Shown here one piece after another: positions 56,166 through 64,000 of a stretch of DNA of 64,000 nt. Position 1 is the stretch's first letter. Every line of letters starts with the position of its first letter. A program made the position numbers and the translations under genes. Origin of the DNA: Nocardia sp. NRRL S-836 (GTDB lineage: Bacteria; Actinomycetota; Actinomycetes; Mycobacteriales; Pseudonocardiaceae); assembly GCF_001279525.1 (NCBI RefSeq), contig NZ_LGDY01000092.1, forward strand, positions 62,001-126,000, written 5' to 3'. The notes below the pieces were generated by a model. The model did not search any database and was not told the DNA's origin. It saw only the letters and a list, made by a program, of their open reading frames with translations.

Positions 56166-56982
56166 TGCGCCCTGCTGCGCATGCCCTACACCCCACCACC
56201 CACGACCCGCAACCGTTGCTCGCCCACCTGCAGGCGTGACCCGCCCGCCGCTGCGCGACCCCTGCCAACGCATCGGCATACGACATCCCCAGGCCGAGAC
56301 AGCAGCGCCCGATCCCAAGGCCGCACACGCCGAGGCAGTCCTGGAACGCGACTTCCGCCTCTCTGTGCAACGCCTTCTCGCCAAACACCTCCGCCTCCGC
56401 CCACACAACAGCAGCGGTCAGCCTCACCAGGATTACTGGCACGAGGTCCCGGAACTCGACCTCACCGAAGCGTGCCTGATCGACGTTGACCTGAGTAACT
56501 GTCATCTGCCAGCACTTCGCATGAACCGCGCTGCCTTCAGCGGCCGCGCCTGGTTCGACGGCGTGACCTTCACCGGCGGCGCGACCTTCAAAGGCGCGCG
56601 CTTCACCTGCGGCGCCCTGTGCAGCCACGTGGCCTTCACCTACGGCGCGACCTTCGCCAGTGACACCTGGTTTAGCCGCGTGGCCTTCACCGGCAGCAAC
56701 TGGTTCGGCCGCGCGGCCCTTGAAGGCCACGCCTTGTTCGGCGACGTGACCATCACTGACGGCGCGACCTTCGGCAGCGCGACGTTCAATATGGCAGCGA
56801 AATGCCATCGGGCACGAGTCCGCCTGGGTAGACCCCAGCTGATGAGTACGTGGCCGCAGTGCTGGACTCTGGACACGGCCGATCCGGAGGTGGATGACGA
56901 GGGGCGTGGGGTCGCCTGGTGCCTGTGTGTACGACCCCGCCGTGCGTTGCATATCGATCTTGCTCGTTTTGCATCGTCCTGA
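56166..56982 (+). pseudogene. Pentapeptide-repeat protein, 5' truncated and frameshifted
   Basis: At the junction the frame begins with ALLRMPYTPP, the family's CAYLRMPYTPP block, then shifts frame near 56250. It continues as QRLLAKHLR, YWHEVPELDLTEACLIDVDL and a run of AxF pentapeptides (WFDGVTFTGGATFKGARF and onward) to the stop at 56982. The membrane-anchored N-terminus of the family is gone. Not functional. Confidence 0.75.
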
Positions 56983-57199
56983 GCTGTCTCATGGCGACGT
57001 CACCATGATCAGTCTCAGTTGGCATGTCACTTCCTCAGATGCCGCGTGGAGCCGGGTAGCTCGCGTGCATGGTTTCGGAGAACCGCCGCCACGCCCGTGT
57101 TGCACACCACGACGTTCCTACGGCGTGGAGGCATGACCGCCGTTGAACCCATGCCTCGTTCCCGCTGGCGACGCTTGCTCGATGGCGGGCCACGAGGTC

Positions 57200-58042
57200 T
57201 CAGGCCCGGTCGCGTCTGCGCGCCCTTGCTGACCGCCTGGTCGCGGAGCGTGGGCTGGACAGCCATGTCGCCGGTACGCGTGAGCCGAGTTCGTATGACA
57301 CGAGTGCAAAGAGAACCGGCTGAGTCTTCGGAATTTCTTTCAAGACCTGACTGCCTTCGCGCATGTTGATCAGAGGCACACGCGGATCCCACTCCGCCTG
57401 GGCAGCCACGTCGATCAGGAACTGCTGCACACAGGCACCGTAAACCTCGTTGACCAGCTGCACGAGCGGCGGTAGCTCCGGAGACACTGCGCCCGTTTCC
57501 CAGGCTGACAGATTGGACTGCTCTATTCCCAGTCTGCGCGCCACATCATTTTGATCGTAGTGCGTGGTCAGTGTTCGAATGTCGGACAGGGCCCTGCTGA
57601 GGACGGCTCGATAAGGTCTCCTCGCGTACTGTGCGCGCGGGATCGCCTCCTGCGGAGGGGACGGCGATGATCCGAGGACGCCGTTGTTCGATCCGAGAAG
57701 CCTTGGGCTCCGTTCATGGGTAGCGAGATAATGAGTAAGAATCGCGCGCATCACGGTCTGCCCTGCGGGAATTCTCAGGTCATTCATATTGGGGCATGGT
57801 GCGGATCGCGCAATGCGCACGAGCAGTGCCTCGGCGTCAATTTCGTAGAAACTTGCCAACTGTACGATACGGGTAAGGCACGGCACCTCCCGCGCCCTTT
57901 CCCAGTGGGTTATGGTTGGAGTCGATACGCGAATGTGTTCCGCCACATCGATCTGTCGGACGCCCGACTGCCGACGTAGAGAACGAAGTTCTTGGGCAAT
58001 CTCGTTCGCGTACTGCGCGTGTATTATTCGCGTGCTTGGCAT
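57200..58042 (-). CDS. Regulator with two XRE-type HTH domains
   Basis: 280 residues from ATG 58042. HTH1 at about residues 18-68 (RQIDVAEHIRVSTPTITHWE), HTH2 at about 160-210 (NDVARRLGIEQSNLSAWETG). The DNA from about 57300 to 58080 is AT-richer than the neighbourhood, suggesting separate acquisition. Double XRE proteins can bridge two operators; target unknown. The C-terminal end is less certain. Confidence 0.75.
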   Translation of the reverse strand: MPSTRIIHAQYANEIAQELRSLRRQSGVRQIDVAEHIRVSTPTITHWERAREVPCLTRIVQLASFYEIDAEALLVRIARSAPCPNMNDLRIPAGQTVMRAILTHYLATHERSPRLLGSNNGVLGSSPSPPQEAIPRAQYARRPYRAVLSRALSDIRTLTTHYDQNDVARRLGIEQSNLSAWETGAVSPELPPLVQLVNEVYGACVQQFLIDVAAQAEWDPRVPLINMREGSQVLKEIPKTQPVLFALVSYELGSRVPATWLSSPRSATRRSARARRRDRA

Positions 58043-58385
58043 GAGTGCTCTTATGGCCGATCCAGTTTATATAAGGGTGTGGGGAACATGACGGTTCGAT
58101 CTGGGAATTCGTGATGGCGGGAGCTCGCTTGCTCTAGCAGCGCGTCATCACGACGGCGTTCTGGTGTCGGTCGCCGACGGCATGATCGGGAACGACTTGG
58201 ACACCTCATGAACTGGCAGCCCGATAGGCGTGGTGTGGGCTCGCTGTCACGTGCACTGCTGGTGCCGCGTCGTATATGCGGTGCCACACCGGTCTTCGCG
58301 CAGCTGAGGCCGACGGGTTCAGCCCGATCACCTTCGTCGACGCCCTGCTGCAAGGCGGCTTCACCGACTCGGACTGGCCGGCCTA
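58043..58385. other. Intergenic region with coding-like remnant
   Basis: About 340 bp. A plus-strand frame at about 58279-58395 is strongly protein-like (FVDALLQGGFTDSDWPAYQY, then LLSN) and runs directly into the direct repeat. It looks like the tail of a truncated gene whose family I do not recognise. Confidence 0.45.
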
Positions 58386-59690
58386 TCAGTACCTGCTGAG
58401 CAACCGCGGTCCCGAGCGAAGGGTGCGATCCGAAACGTCGTCGCACGGTCGTGACCGGTCACTGTTCGGCCTGAAGGCGGTCGCCGCGGTCGGGGCGGTC
58501 GCCGCGGTCGGCTGTGCGCACCGTGTCTGGTCGATGCTCGCCGGGGATTTCTCCGCCGAGGCCGCGTTACGCGCCTGCAGCCGTTGTGCCCCTTCAATGG
58601 CCTGTGTGGTCGCTGCTGGGTTCATGCCGATCGCCTCGGCCAGTAGGCGCACGTCGTCGACGCTGGGCCGTTGCTTCCCGCGCAAGATCACGGACGCTTT
58701 GAAGTGGCTGAAGCCCGCGCGCCGGGCTGCTTCAGCGATGCTGATCCCGGCTGTTCTGTGGTGCGCGCGGAGTAGGGCGGCGAGCTTGTCGATGTCGCGT
58801 TGTGGAGGCCGCCGCCCCTTCCGCTCCTCGGAAGTTCGACGGCTCTGAGCTGCTTTCAGCTGACGCGCCAGTGTGAGAGCCCGCCCTGTAGTGGCGCGGT
58901 CCATGCCGAGGACGCGTGCGAGACAGAAGACGTCATCTACGCTGGCCTGCTGCTTCCCGTTCAAGATCGCGGACATTCTCCAACTGCTGAAGCCCGCGCG
59001 CCGGGCTGCTTCAGCGCGGCTGATCCCGGCTGCTTTGTGGTGTCCGCGGAGCAGGGCGGCGAGCTCGTCAAGATCGCGCTGGGCGTCTGGGTCGCGCTCG
59101 GCGAGAGGGGGCGGAGCCGGTGCCTGTCGCGTCAGGCCGCTGGCCGTCTGCAGCTGGCGTGCCAGGCTGAGGACGTGATCGCTCGCCGCTGGGTCCATGC
59201 CGATTGCCTTGGCTAGGAGGCGCACGTCGTCGACGCTGGGCCGTCGCCTTCCGTTCAAGATCGCGGAGGTCTTCGTGCGGCTGAAGCGTGTGCGGCGAGC
59301 CGCTTCACAGATGGTGATCCCGACCGTGCCGCTATGTTCGCGCAGTAGGGTGGCGAGCATGCCGAGATCACGTAGAGCGTCCGGGTCGGGCTGAGCGAGA
59401 GCGGGCTTCTGCCGCGCCCGGTCGCTGGCTGTCTGCAGCTGGTGTGCCAGGCCGAGGACGTGTGCGGTTGCCGCTGGGTCCATGCCGATTGCCTCGGCTA
59501 TGAGGCGCACGTCATCGACGCTGGGCCGCAGCGTGCCCGCCTCGATCTTGAACATCTTCGTGAGGCTGAAGCGCGTGTGGCGAATCACTGCACCGCGCGG
59601 GATTCCGGCATCCTCTCGCCGCTGACGGATGTAGGCGCCGAGCTGGCCGAGAAGTCGGTTCACTTCTGCAGTACGGGCGGGAGGGGCCAT
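58386..59690 (-). CDS. Four tandem HTH domains, 434 aa
   Basis: ATG 59690. Four XRE-like repeats at residues 17-86, 112-181, 210-279 and 303-372 share the pattern L-x-x-L/Y-x-R...A-G-I...A-x-R-x-x-F-S...I-x-x-G-x-x-x-P/A-SVDDV...LA-x-A/V-IGMDPA. Linkers of about 25-30 residues separate them. The tail (about 380-434) is basic. Most XRE regulators have one HTH, so this is an internally amplified DNA-binding protein. The gene downstream (55755) is a truncated copy. Function unknown; it may bind repeated operators. Confidence 0.8.
   Translation of the reverse strand: MAPPARTAEVNRLLGQLGAYIRQRREDAGIPRGAVIRHTRFSLTKMFKIEAGTLRPSVDDVRLIAEAIGMDPAATAHVLGLAHQLQTASDRARQKPALAQPDPDALRDLGMLATLLREHSGTVGITICEAARRTRFSRTKTSAILNGRRRPSVDDVRLLAKAIGMDPAASDHVLSLARQLQTASGLTRQAPAPPPLAERDPDAQRDLDELAALLRGHHKAAGISRAEAARRAGFSSWRMSAILNGKQQASVDDVFCLARVLGMDRATTGRALTLARQLKAAQSRRTSEERKGRRPPQRDIDKLAALLRAHHRTAGISIAEAARRAGFSHFKASVILRGKQRPSVDDVRLLAEAIGMNPAATTQAIEGAQRLQARNAASAEKSPASIDQTRCAQPTAATAPTAATAFRPNSDRSRPCDDVSDRTLRSGPRLLSRY
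58395..58565. repeat. Copy B of the ~165-bp near-identical direct repeat
   Basis: Matches 55761-55930 (see there). It covers the 3' end of the four-HTH gene and its stop codon. Confidence 0.8.
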
Positions 59691-59752
59691 GGATTGGTGC
59701 TCTTGTCCATTCGACTGTGCAGGTGTCGATCAGTACTGAGATCGCCGTGTGG

Positions 59753-60300
59753 TCACGGCAGCGTGGCGGCCACGAGCTCGGCCGACTTCGTGGCCAGCGC
59801 ACAGGCCTTCGTGGTGTCGGTCGACGCGCCACCGGCGCTGGCCACGACCTGCACGCTGGACGCACGCTGGACGACGCGGTCACGGAGATGACGGCGTGGC
59901 AGAGGCCCGGTGCCTTCCCGGGCGCCGCCACGCTGAAGCCCTGGTGCTTCCCGAACCTGGCGGGCGTCTTCGTGTCGCCCGAGTAGTTCAGATCGTCGAT
60001 CCCCCGTTTGGTGTCCAGGGCGATGGTGAGACCGCCGTTGCCGTTGCCGTCCCACTCGCAGGTCTGCGAGCCGGCGGTCTCGCGGGGCTGAGGGGCGGTG
60101 ATGCCCAGGCCCGCTGCCTCGATTCTGGTGAGCAGCTCACAGGGCTTGAGACCGGCGAGCTCGGTATCGGTTGTCTGGCTGACGGCGGTCGCCGGCATAG
60201 GTTGGGTGGTGCCGGGCCGGTCCGCGCCACTCGTGTGCGCGCCCGAACATGCGGCGGCGAACAGGGCCAGGCCGATTAGGGCGATACGCATGCGGCTCAT
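59753..60300 (-). pseudogene. DUF3558 lipoprotein disrupted by an 11-bp tandem duplication
   Basis: ATG 60300 with a lipoprotein signal (LALFAAAC, lipobox Cys 18). The DUF3558 pattern follows (KPCELLTRIEAAGLGI, TCEWDGNGNGGLTIALD, LCHAVISVTASSSV). The 11 bases CACGCTGGACG at 59852-59862 are repeated at 59863-59873, shifting the frame so that the correct ending (STDTTKACALATKSAELVAA) is read only in another frame. A surface lipoprotein of mycolic-type actinomycetes, here inactive. Confidence 0.8.
59852..59873. repeat. 11-bp tandem duplication in the DUF3558 gene
   Basis: CACGCTGGACG occurs twice in a row. Removing one copy restores the DUF3558 frame (A-S-S-S-V-Q-V-V). Confidence 0.85.
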
Positions 60301-60520
60301 GAGTTCCTGTCAAATTGGTCATCGTGCCGGATCGGAATTCCGTGCAAGGCGTGTGCCACAGGGGACATTGGTTGTCCAATGTGGCCGGTGGCGGGTGTGG
60401 TGGTATTCGCCGCCGGTGGCGCTCGCCGCTTACCGACCGGCGCCACCGGCGGCCGGTCATGGACGCTTCATCTCGTTGGCTGGATCGGGCCACGAGTGGT
60501 GGCCTCACGGCTCGGCCTTG

Positions 60521-61051
60521 TCACGGCAGCTTCGCGGCAACCAGCTCGGCCGACTTCGTGGCCAGCTCGCAGGCCTTCGAGATGTTCGGGTCGAGCGAAC
60601 CCGAACTGGCGGAGATCTGGATGCTCGACTTGGCCGTCACCACGATCAGCGCGTCACACGAGTCCTTCTCGCCGGGCACGATGAAGCCGTCGAACCTGCC
60701 GAACCTCACCGCGGTCTTGGTCTTCCTCTGGAAGTCGAGGTCCTCGGCGCCGCGCTGCGGTTCGACGTTGACGAGGATCCCGCCGTGCTTGTCGATCCAC
60801 TCGCACGTCTTCGTCCCTGCCAGCTCACGCCCCTCCGGTGGTGCGATGAGCCCGATGGCCGAGGCCTCGCCACCGGAGATGAGCTGACAGGGCTCGACAC
60901 CGGCCAGCTTTTGGTCGTCGGCAGAACTGGTCGTCGAGTTCGTCGGGTCCTTGCTCGTGGTGACCGGCGTGGCGACGCTGTTGGTGGTGCCGCCACCGCA
61001 CGCGGCGGCGAACAGAACCAGTCCGGCGATGGCGAGGTGTGTGCGGTTCAT
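60521..61051 (-). CDS. DUF3558 lipoprotein
   Basis: ATG 61051, 176 residues. A type II signal peptide with lipobox FAAAC (Cys 18), then DUF3558: EPCQLISGGEASAIGLIAPP, TKTCEWIDKHGGILVNV, SCDALIVVTAKSSI and the ending ACELATKSAELVAAKLP. Exported and lipid-anchored. It is the intact tandem neighbour of the broken gene at 59753. Confidence 0.9.
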   Translation of the reverse strand: MNRTHLAIAGLVLFAAACGGGTTNSVATPVTTSKDPTNSTTSSADDQKLAGVEPCQLISGGEASAIGLIAPPEGRELAGTKTCEWIDKHGGILVNVEPQRGAEDLDFQRKTKTAVRFGRFDGFIVPGEKDSCDALIVVTAKSSIQISASSGSLDPNISKACELATKSAELVAAKLP

Positions 61052-61402
61052 GACTCCCTGTCAGAGCTTGTTCATCGCGCAGTGCACGCGGCGGATAGGT
61101 CTCGGTCGCGGTGTCGGGCTCGCTAGGGGCTGGTGGCGCCGTCCGGACCGGCCTGAGTCCGGTTGCGGCCGCACGCCCGGGACGAGTTCTCCGCACGCGG
61201 CCTCGCGCAGGTCCTCCGCGTGGCCGGGTTGGACGCATGGGACTGCGCGTGTGGAGCGAGCAGGATCGTGTAGTTCATGGTGACGCTCACATCGCTACCC
61301 TCAGGAGCGACAGCGCAACGCTTCGCGGACTGCCGCGAGAACATCAGTTCGCCGGGCATGCTCATATCGACGGCAGTTCTTCGCTTTCTGTCGCTCGAAT
61401 GG

Positions 61403-61792
61403 CTACGGACAATGGCCCGGATGCTGGCGCTGCTTCTCAAGGTGGTCCTCAGTCGATTTCTCTCGCAGGGCGGCAACCTCGGGCGTATCGGCGACGACTA
61501 TGCGTCGGTCGGAACCTCTTACCAGACGATTGGCTCCTATTAAGCGGGCCACGGCACGACTCACAGTCGATTCGCTCACCGCGAACATCTCGCAGACGTG
61601 GCGGTATTCGGGGATCCTGGCTCCGGGATCGAGGGTCGTCGCGATCAGCTGTTCCAGATACTCGACAATCTCGTGTACGGGAGCTTGCGTCGTCTTTGAC
61701 GCGACGCCTGGGTTCCCGGCTGGTCCGCAGCCCATCGCAGCCAAGACAGAGGGGTTTGGTTCATCGCCCGGCCCGGAAGAGTCGAGTGTCAT
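61403..61792 (-). CDS. GntR-family winged-helix regulator
   Basis: ATG 61792 shares ATGA with the upstream gene's stop. A GntR-type wHTH lies in the middle: VEYLEQLIATTLDPGARIPE, HVCEMFAVSESTVSRAVARL, RRIVVADTP. No clear effector domain. It is co-translated with the three-wHTH protein, which suggests they act together. Confidence 0.75.
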   Translation of the reverse strand: MTLDSSGPGDEPNPSVLAAMGCGPAGNPGVASKTTQAPVHEIVEYLEQLIATTLDPGARIPEYRHVCEMFAVSESTVSRAVARLIGANRLVRGSDRRIVVADTPEVAALREKSTEDHLEKQRQHPGHCP

Positions 61793-62703
61793 TGGCGACC
61801 GGTGTCTTTCGCTCGCGCTGGCGTCCTTTGTGCGAGTGATGCGGCCGGCATTGCGGTGCGGTATTCGCTTATTGACTCCTGTGCGAGCGTCTTGCCGCGA
61901 TCGGTCAACCAGTAGTACTTGCGAGAAGTTTGTTTTCTGCTGTCCCTTTGTACGCGGCGCACCCATCCGTGACTGAAGAACTTACGAAGATCGCAAGCTA
62001 CATCGCTGCGGTTAAGTTGTAGTGCGGTCGCAAGTTGCAGGGCGTAGTGTCCTGTGTGCGGGGTGCGCATCAACTCTTCGAGTATGGCAACGCGCGGCGG
62101 GGTCATCTTGATTCCGTCGCGTGATATTACCGCTGGTGCCGGTTGCGCTTCAGCGTACAGGCGCAACGCCTCTTCGACAGCTGACCGGCCAGTTTCGTTG
62201 AGGCTGTACAGATTCTGCTTTGTTGTTCTCGTCGCTTCCGTGTTGGTGACAGTGAGCCAGCCCCGCAGACGAAGCCTTGTCAAATGCCCGGCTACTGTGC
62301 TTGGTGGTGCATCTAGCCGCGTGGCAAGATCCATGGGCGAACGCGGACTGGGTTCACGCAGGAGTTCGACCATGAGCCTCCGGCGGCTCTCGCTGATCAC
62401 CATCCGATGCTCGGCGCCCCACTCGCTACGTGCGCCAGCAGCGGTCAGGCGCCACAGTCGACCGCTGACGCTGGCTCCAGCGGACCCGGTCGTCTCCGGG
62501 TCGACGTAGAGCCACTGTGTCTCCTTGAAGAGACGCAGCAGGTTATGCACGGTACTGTCCGGCAGGCCGGATTGAGCGCGCACGTCGACGGACGTGCGCG
62601 CGAGTTCAGGCGCCTGCTGAAAAACCCCTATGAGGCGGGCACGTTCTTCTGTATACGCGGGTGCCGTCGTGGGGTAAATCCACACTCGCGTCTCTTTGAT
62701 CAT
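61789..62703 (-). CDS. Protein with three tandem winged-helix domains
   Basis: ATG 62703, 304 residues. Three wHTH units of the PadR/MarR type: around SVDVRAQSGLPDSTVHNLLR, then PMDLATRLDAPPSTVAGHLT with WLTVTNTEATR, then ALQLATALQLNRSDVACDLR with YYWLTDRGKTLAQE. It shares ATGA with the GntR gene downstream. The repeated wHTH architecture is unusual and could let one protein read several sites. Confidence 0.75.
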   Translation of the reverse strand: MIKETRVWIYPTTAPAYTEERARLIGVFQQAPELARTSVDVRAQSGLPDSTVHNLLRLFKETQWLYVDPETTGSAGASVSGRLWRLTAAGARSEWGAEHRMVISESRRRLMVELLREPSPRSPMDLATRLDAPPSTVAGHLTRLRLRGWLTVTNTEATRTTKQNLYSLNETGRSAVEEALRLYAEAQPAPAVISRDGIKMTPPRVAILEELMRTPHTGHYALQLATALQLNRSDVACDLRKFFSHGWVRRVQRDSRKQTSRKYYWLTDRGKTLAQESISEYRTAMPAASLAQRTPARAKDTGRQ

Positions 62704-62785
62704 GATCTTGTGTGCTTTCGTGCGGAGGGTGCTGTGCGGCATCGGAGCACGGCACGGCAACGGGCGTGACGCGCCGCGCGCAGGC

Positions 62786-63255
62786 TTACGGCGCTGGCTC
62801 GTTGTCCCGAGGGCGGGCTAGTTGCAGGGCTACTCGGACCACGGTGGGGACGTTCGCGCCCAGTGCGGCTGTGAAGGCGCCGCGCAGCCGTGCGGAGGTG
62901 GTGACGTTGAAGGGATGGCAGTCCATGCTCTGTGCGAGCTGGACGTTGTCGAGGCTGTGGATGTCGAGTCCTGGGACATCCGGTGCGCCCGCGTCGTCGG
63001 GTGATCGGTGCCCGTTTCTCAACCGCGGTCCACAGGGTCTGTGGCCGGTACATCAGCGAGCCGTCGCCGACCAGTGCCACGACGGGCCGGGTGGGGGTGG
63101 CCAGTGCGGCGCCGATCGCGGCGGAGACCGCATAGCCCAGGCCGCCACCGGTGGTGAGGAACCCGGCGCGGGTGGACGTGATCGGGAGGTACTGGTGCAT
63201 CAGGCCGCGGTGGCTGGTGATCTCCTCGACCACCCGGCGGACAGCTGCGCGAGCC
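62786..63255 (-). pseudogene. Thiamine-diphosphate enzyme (benzoylformate-decarboxylase-like) remnant
   Basis: The frame at about 63020-63230 encodes EITSHRGLMHQYLPITSTRA, TTGGGLGYAVSAAIGAAL and VALVGDGSLMY, the TPP-binding domain with GDG. The end of the motif (NN) is missing; another frame then carries VPGLDIHSLDNVQLAQSM to the stop at 62786. An internal deletion of about 20 residues with a frameshift, plus loss of the N-terminal two thirds, makes this a remnant. Confidence 0.75.
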
Positions 63256-63412
63256 ACTTGCGGTCCACATCGGACACGCCCACCGAGGTGAGCGTGTCGT
63301 GAACTCGGTGCGCGCGTTCGGCTTTGCTCGTGGGGGTATGGCGCATCGGCAGTGGAGTTTGGTAGGTGACCACGGACTGAGCCCGCAGAACGCGGCACTC
63401 TGGCGTCTGGTG

Positions 63413-64000
63413 TCACTGGCGTCGTCCGACACCGGCGTACAGGCCGTCCTGCTCGCTATGGCCCGCGCCCGCCAGCCCGCTGCCGGGACGCCACGTCGAG
63501 GTGGTCACCAGGCCCGGCTCGACGAGCTGGTAGCCGGTGAACAGCGCCAGCACTTCTTCCCGCGTACGCGGGAAGATGCTGTCCCGCGAGGACTTCATCG
63601 TGCTGACGATCTGCTCGCCACGGATTGCGGTGAAGTCGTCGGTGAGGTGGGTGAGGCCAAGAAAGCTGCCGGGTGCCAGCGCGTCGCGGTAGCGGGCGAA
63701 CACGCCCACAGGGTCGGCTTCGGGTGCGATGTAGTGGCCGATGGTGACGGCCAGCAGTCCGACCGGCTGGTCGAAGTCGAGCAGCCGGCGGGTCTGCTCG
63801 GCGGCGAGCACGTCCTCGGGGCGGGTGATGTCGGCGTCCACGATGTCGGCGTTGGTGTTGTCCGCCAGCAGTAGACGGCTGTGTGCGACCGCGATCGGTT
63901 CGTGGTCGACGTAGACGACCCGTGCGCCGGGCGCGGCGGCCTGGGCGATCTCGTGGACGTTGCCCACGGTCGGGATGCCCGAGCCCAGGTCGAGAAACTG
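63413..64000 (-). CDS. DUF574 S-adenosyl methyltransferase (partial)
   Basis: The gene begins beyond the window end and stops at 63413. It has FLDLGSGIPTVGNVHE, the intact SAM motif, then VVYVDHEPIAVAHSRLLLAD, a DADITRPEDVL segment and LGLTHLTDD. This is a typical DUF574 methyltransferase, in contrast to the divergent one at 45942. Substrate unknown. Confidence 0.85.
   Translation of the reverse strand, partial: QFLDLGSGIPTVGNVHEIAQAAAPGARVVYVDHEPIAVAHSRLLLADNTNADIVDADITRPEDVLAAEQTRRLLDFDQPVGLLAVTIGHYIAPEADPVGVFARYRDALAPGSFLGLTHLTDDFTAIRGEQIVSTMKSSRDSIFPRTREEVLALFTGYQLVEPGLVTTSTWRPGSGLAGAGHSEQDGLYAGVGRRQ

Noticed and set aside
1..64000. tRNA or rRNA genes as integration targets
   Set aside because: I looked for T-arm-like GGTTCGA segments with pairing flanks and found none convincing; a covariance-model search would be decisive.

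Overview
The window is very GC-rich DNA (codon third positions almost all G or C) from an actinomycete. The best fit is a Pseudonocardiaceae-type genome: DUF3558 lipoproteins, DUF574 S-adenosyl methyltransferases, XRE/DUF5753 and XRE/TPR regulators, a SCP1.201-like deaminase toxin and DUF4254. No rRNA, tRNA or core housekeeping operon is visible. Hypothetical plasmid/ICE-type genes and broken genes are dense, so I read it as an accessory region (integrated element or genomic island) that is partly decaying.

Region by region. 1-3.6 kb (minus): a translationally coupled recombination module of tyrosine integrase (one-base frameshift), small XRE regulator, and a long zinc-ribbon-rich recombinase-like protein leaving the window. 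4.2-9.3 kb (plus): a PD-(D/E)xK nuclease fused to a long helical-repeat region, then an NB-ARC/TPR STAND protein; both look like defence genes. 9.3-11.2 kb: broken MFS and hypothetical genes. 11.3-18.8 kb (plus): a run of element-type hypothetical genes around a ParB-like protein. 18.8-24.1 kb: hypothetical genes, an XRE/TPR regulator and DUF4254. 24.3-31.2 kb: a coiled-coil protein, DUF262, ATP-dependent DNA ligase, Nudix hydrolase, an excisionase-like pair behind a perfect 17-bp palindrome, and a phosphotransferase. 31.2-32.3 kb: two head-to-head genes that both lost their 5' ends at one junction. 32.7-36.6 kb (minus): an operon with a stand-alone homologue of Cas8e/Cse1 and no other cas gene. 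37-43 kb: M3 metallopeptidase, small genes, a single 29-bp sequence shaped like a type I-E CRISPR repeat, and an XRE/TPR regulator. 43.5-48.4 kb: a frameshifted STAND/TPR gene, membrane protein, PadR regulator coupled to a DUF574-type methyltransferase, and an XRE/DUF5753 regulator. 48.9-52.9 kb: an XRE/TPR plus Nudix pair and small genes. 53-54.2 kb: a DddA-like deaminase toxin (frameshifted) with an Imm1-type immunity gene. 54.4-64 kb: element genes, a duplicated segment, two- and four-HTH proteins, tandem DUF3558 lipoproteins (one broken), a three-winged-helix protein coupled to a GntR regulator, a thiamine-enzyme remnant and a second DUF574 methyltransferase leaving the window.

The unifying themes are mobility (integrase module, excisionase-like and ParB-like proteins), conflict (nuclease-repeat protein, NB-ARC protein, Cas8e homologue, deaminase toxin with immunity gene), many one-off DNA-binding regulators including unusual multi-HTH proteins, and ongoing decay by frameshift, nonsense change, tandem duplication and truncation. 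All functional statements come from reading the sequence and recalling protein families; no database search was run.
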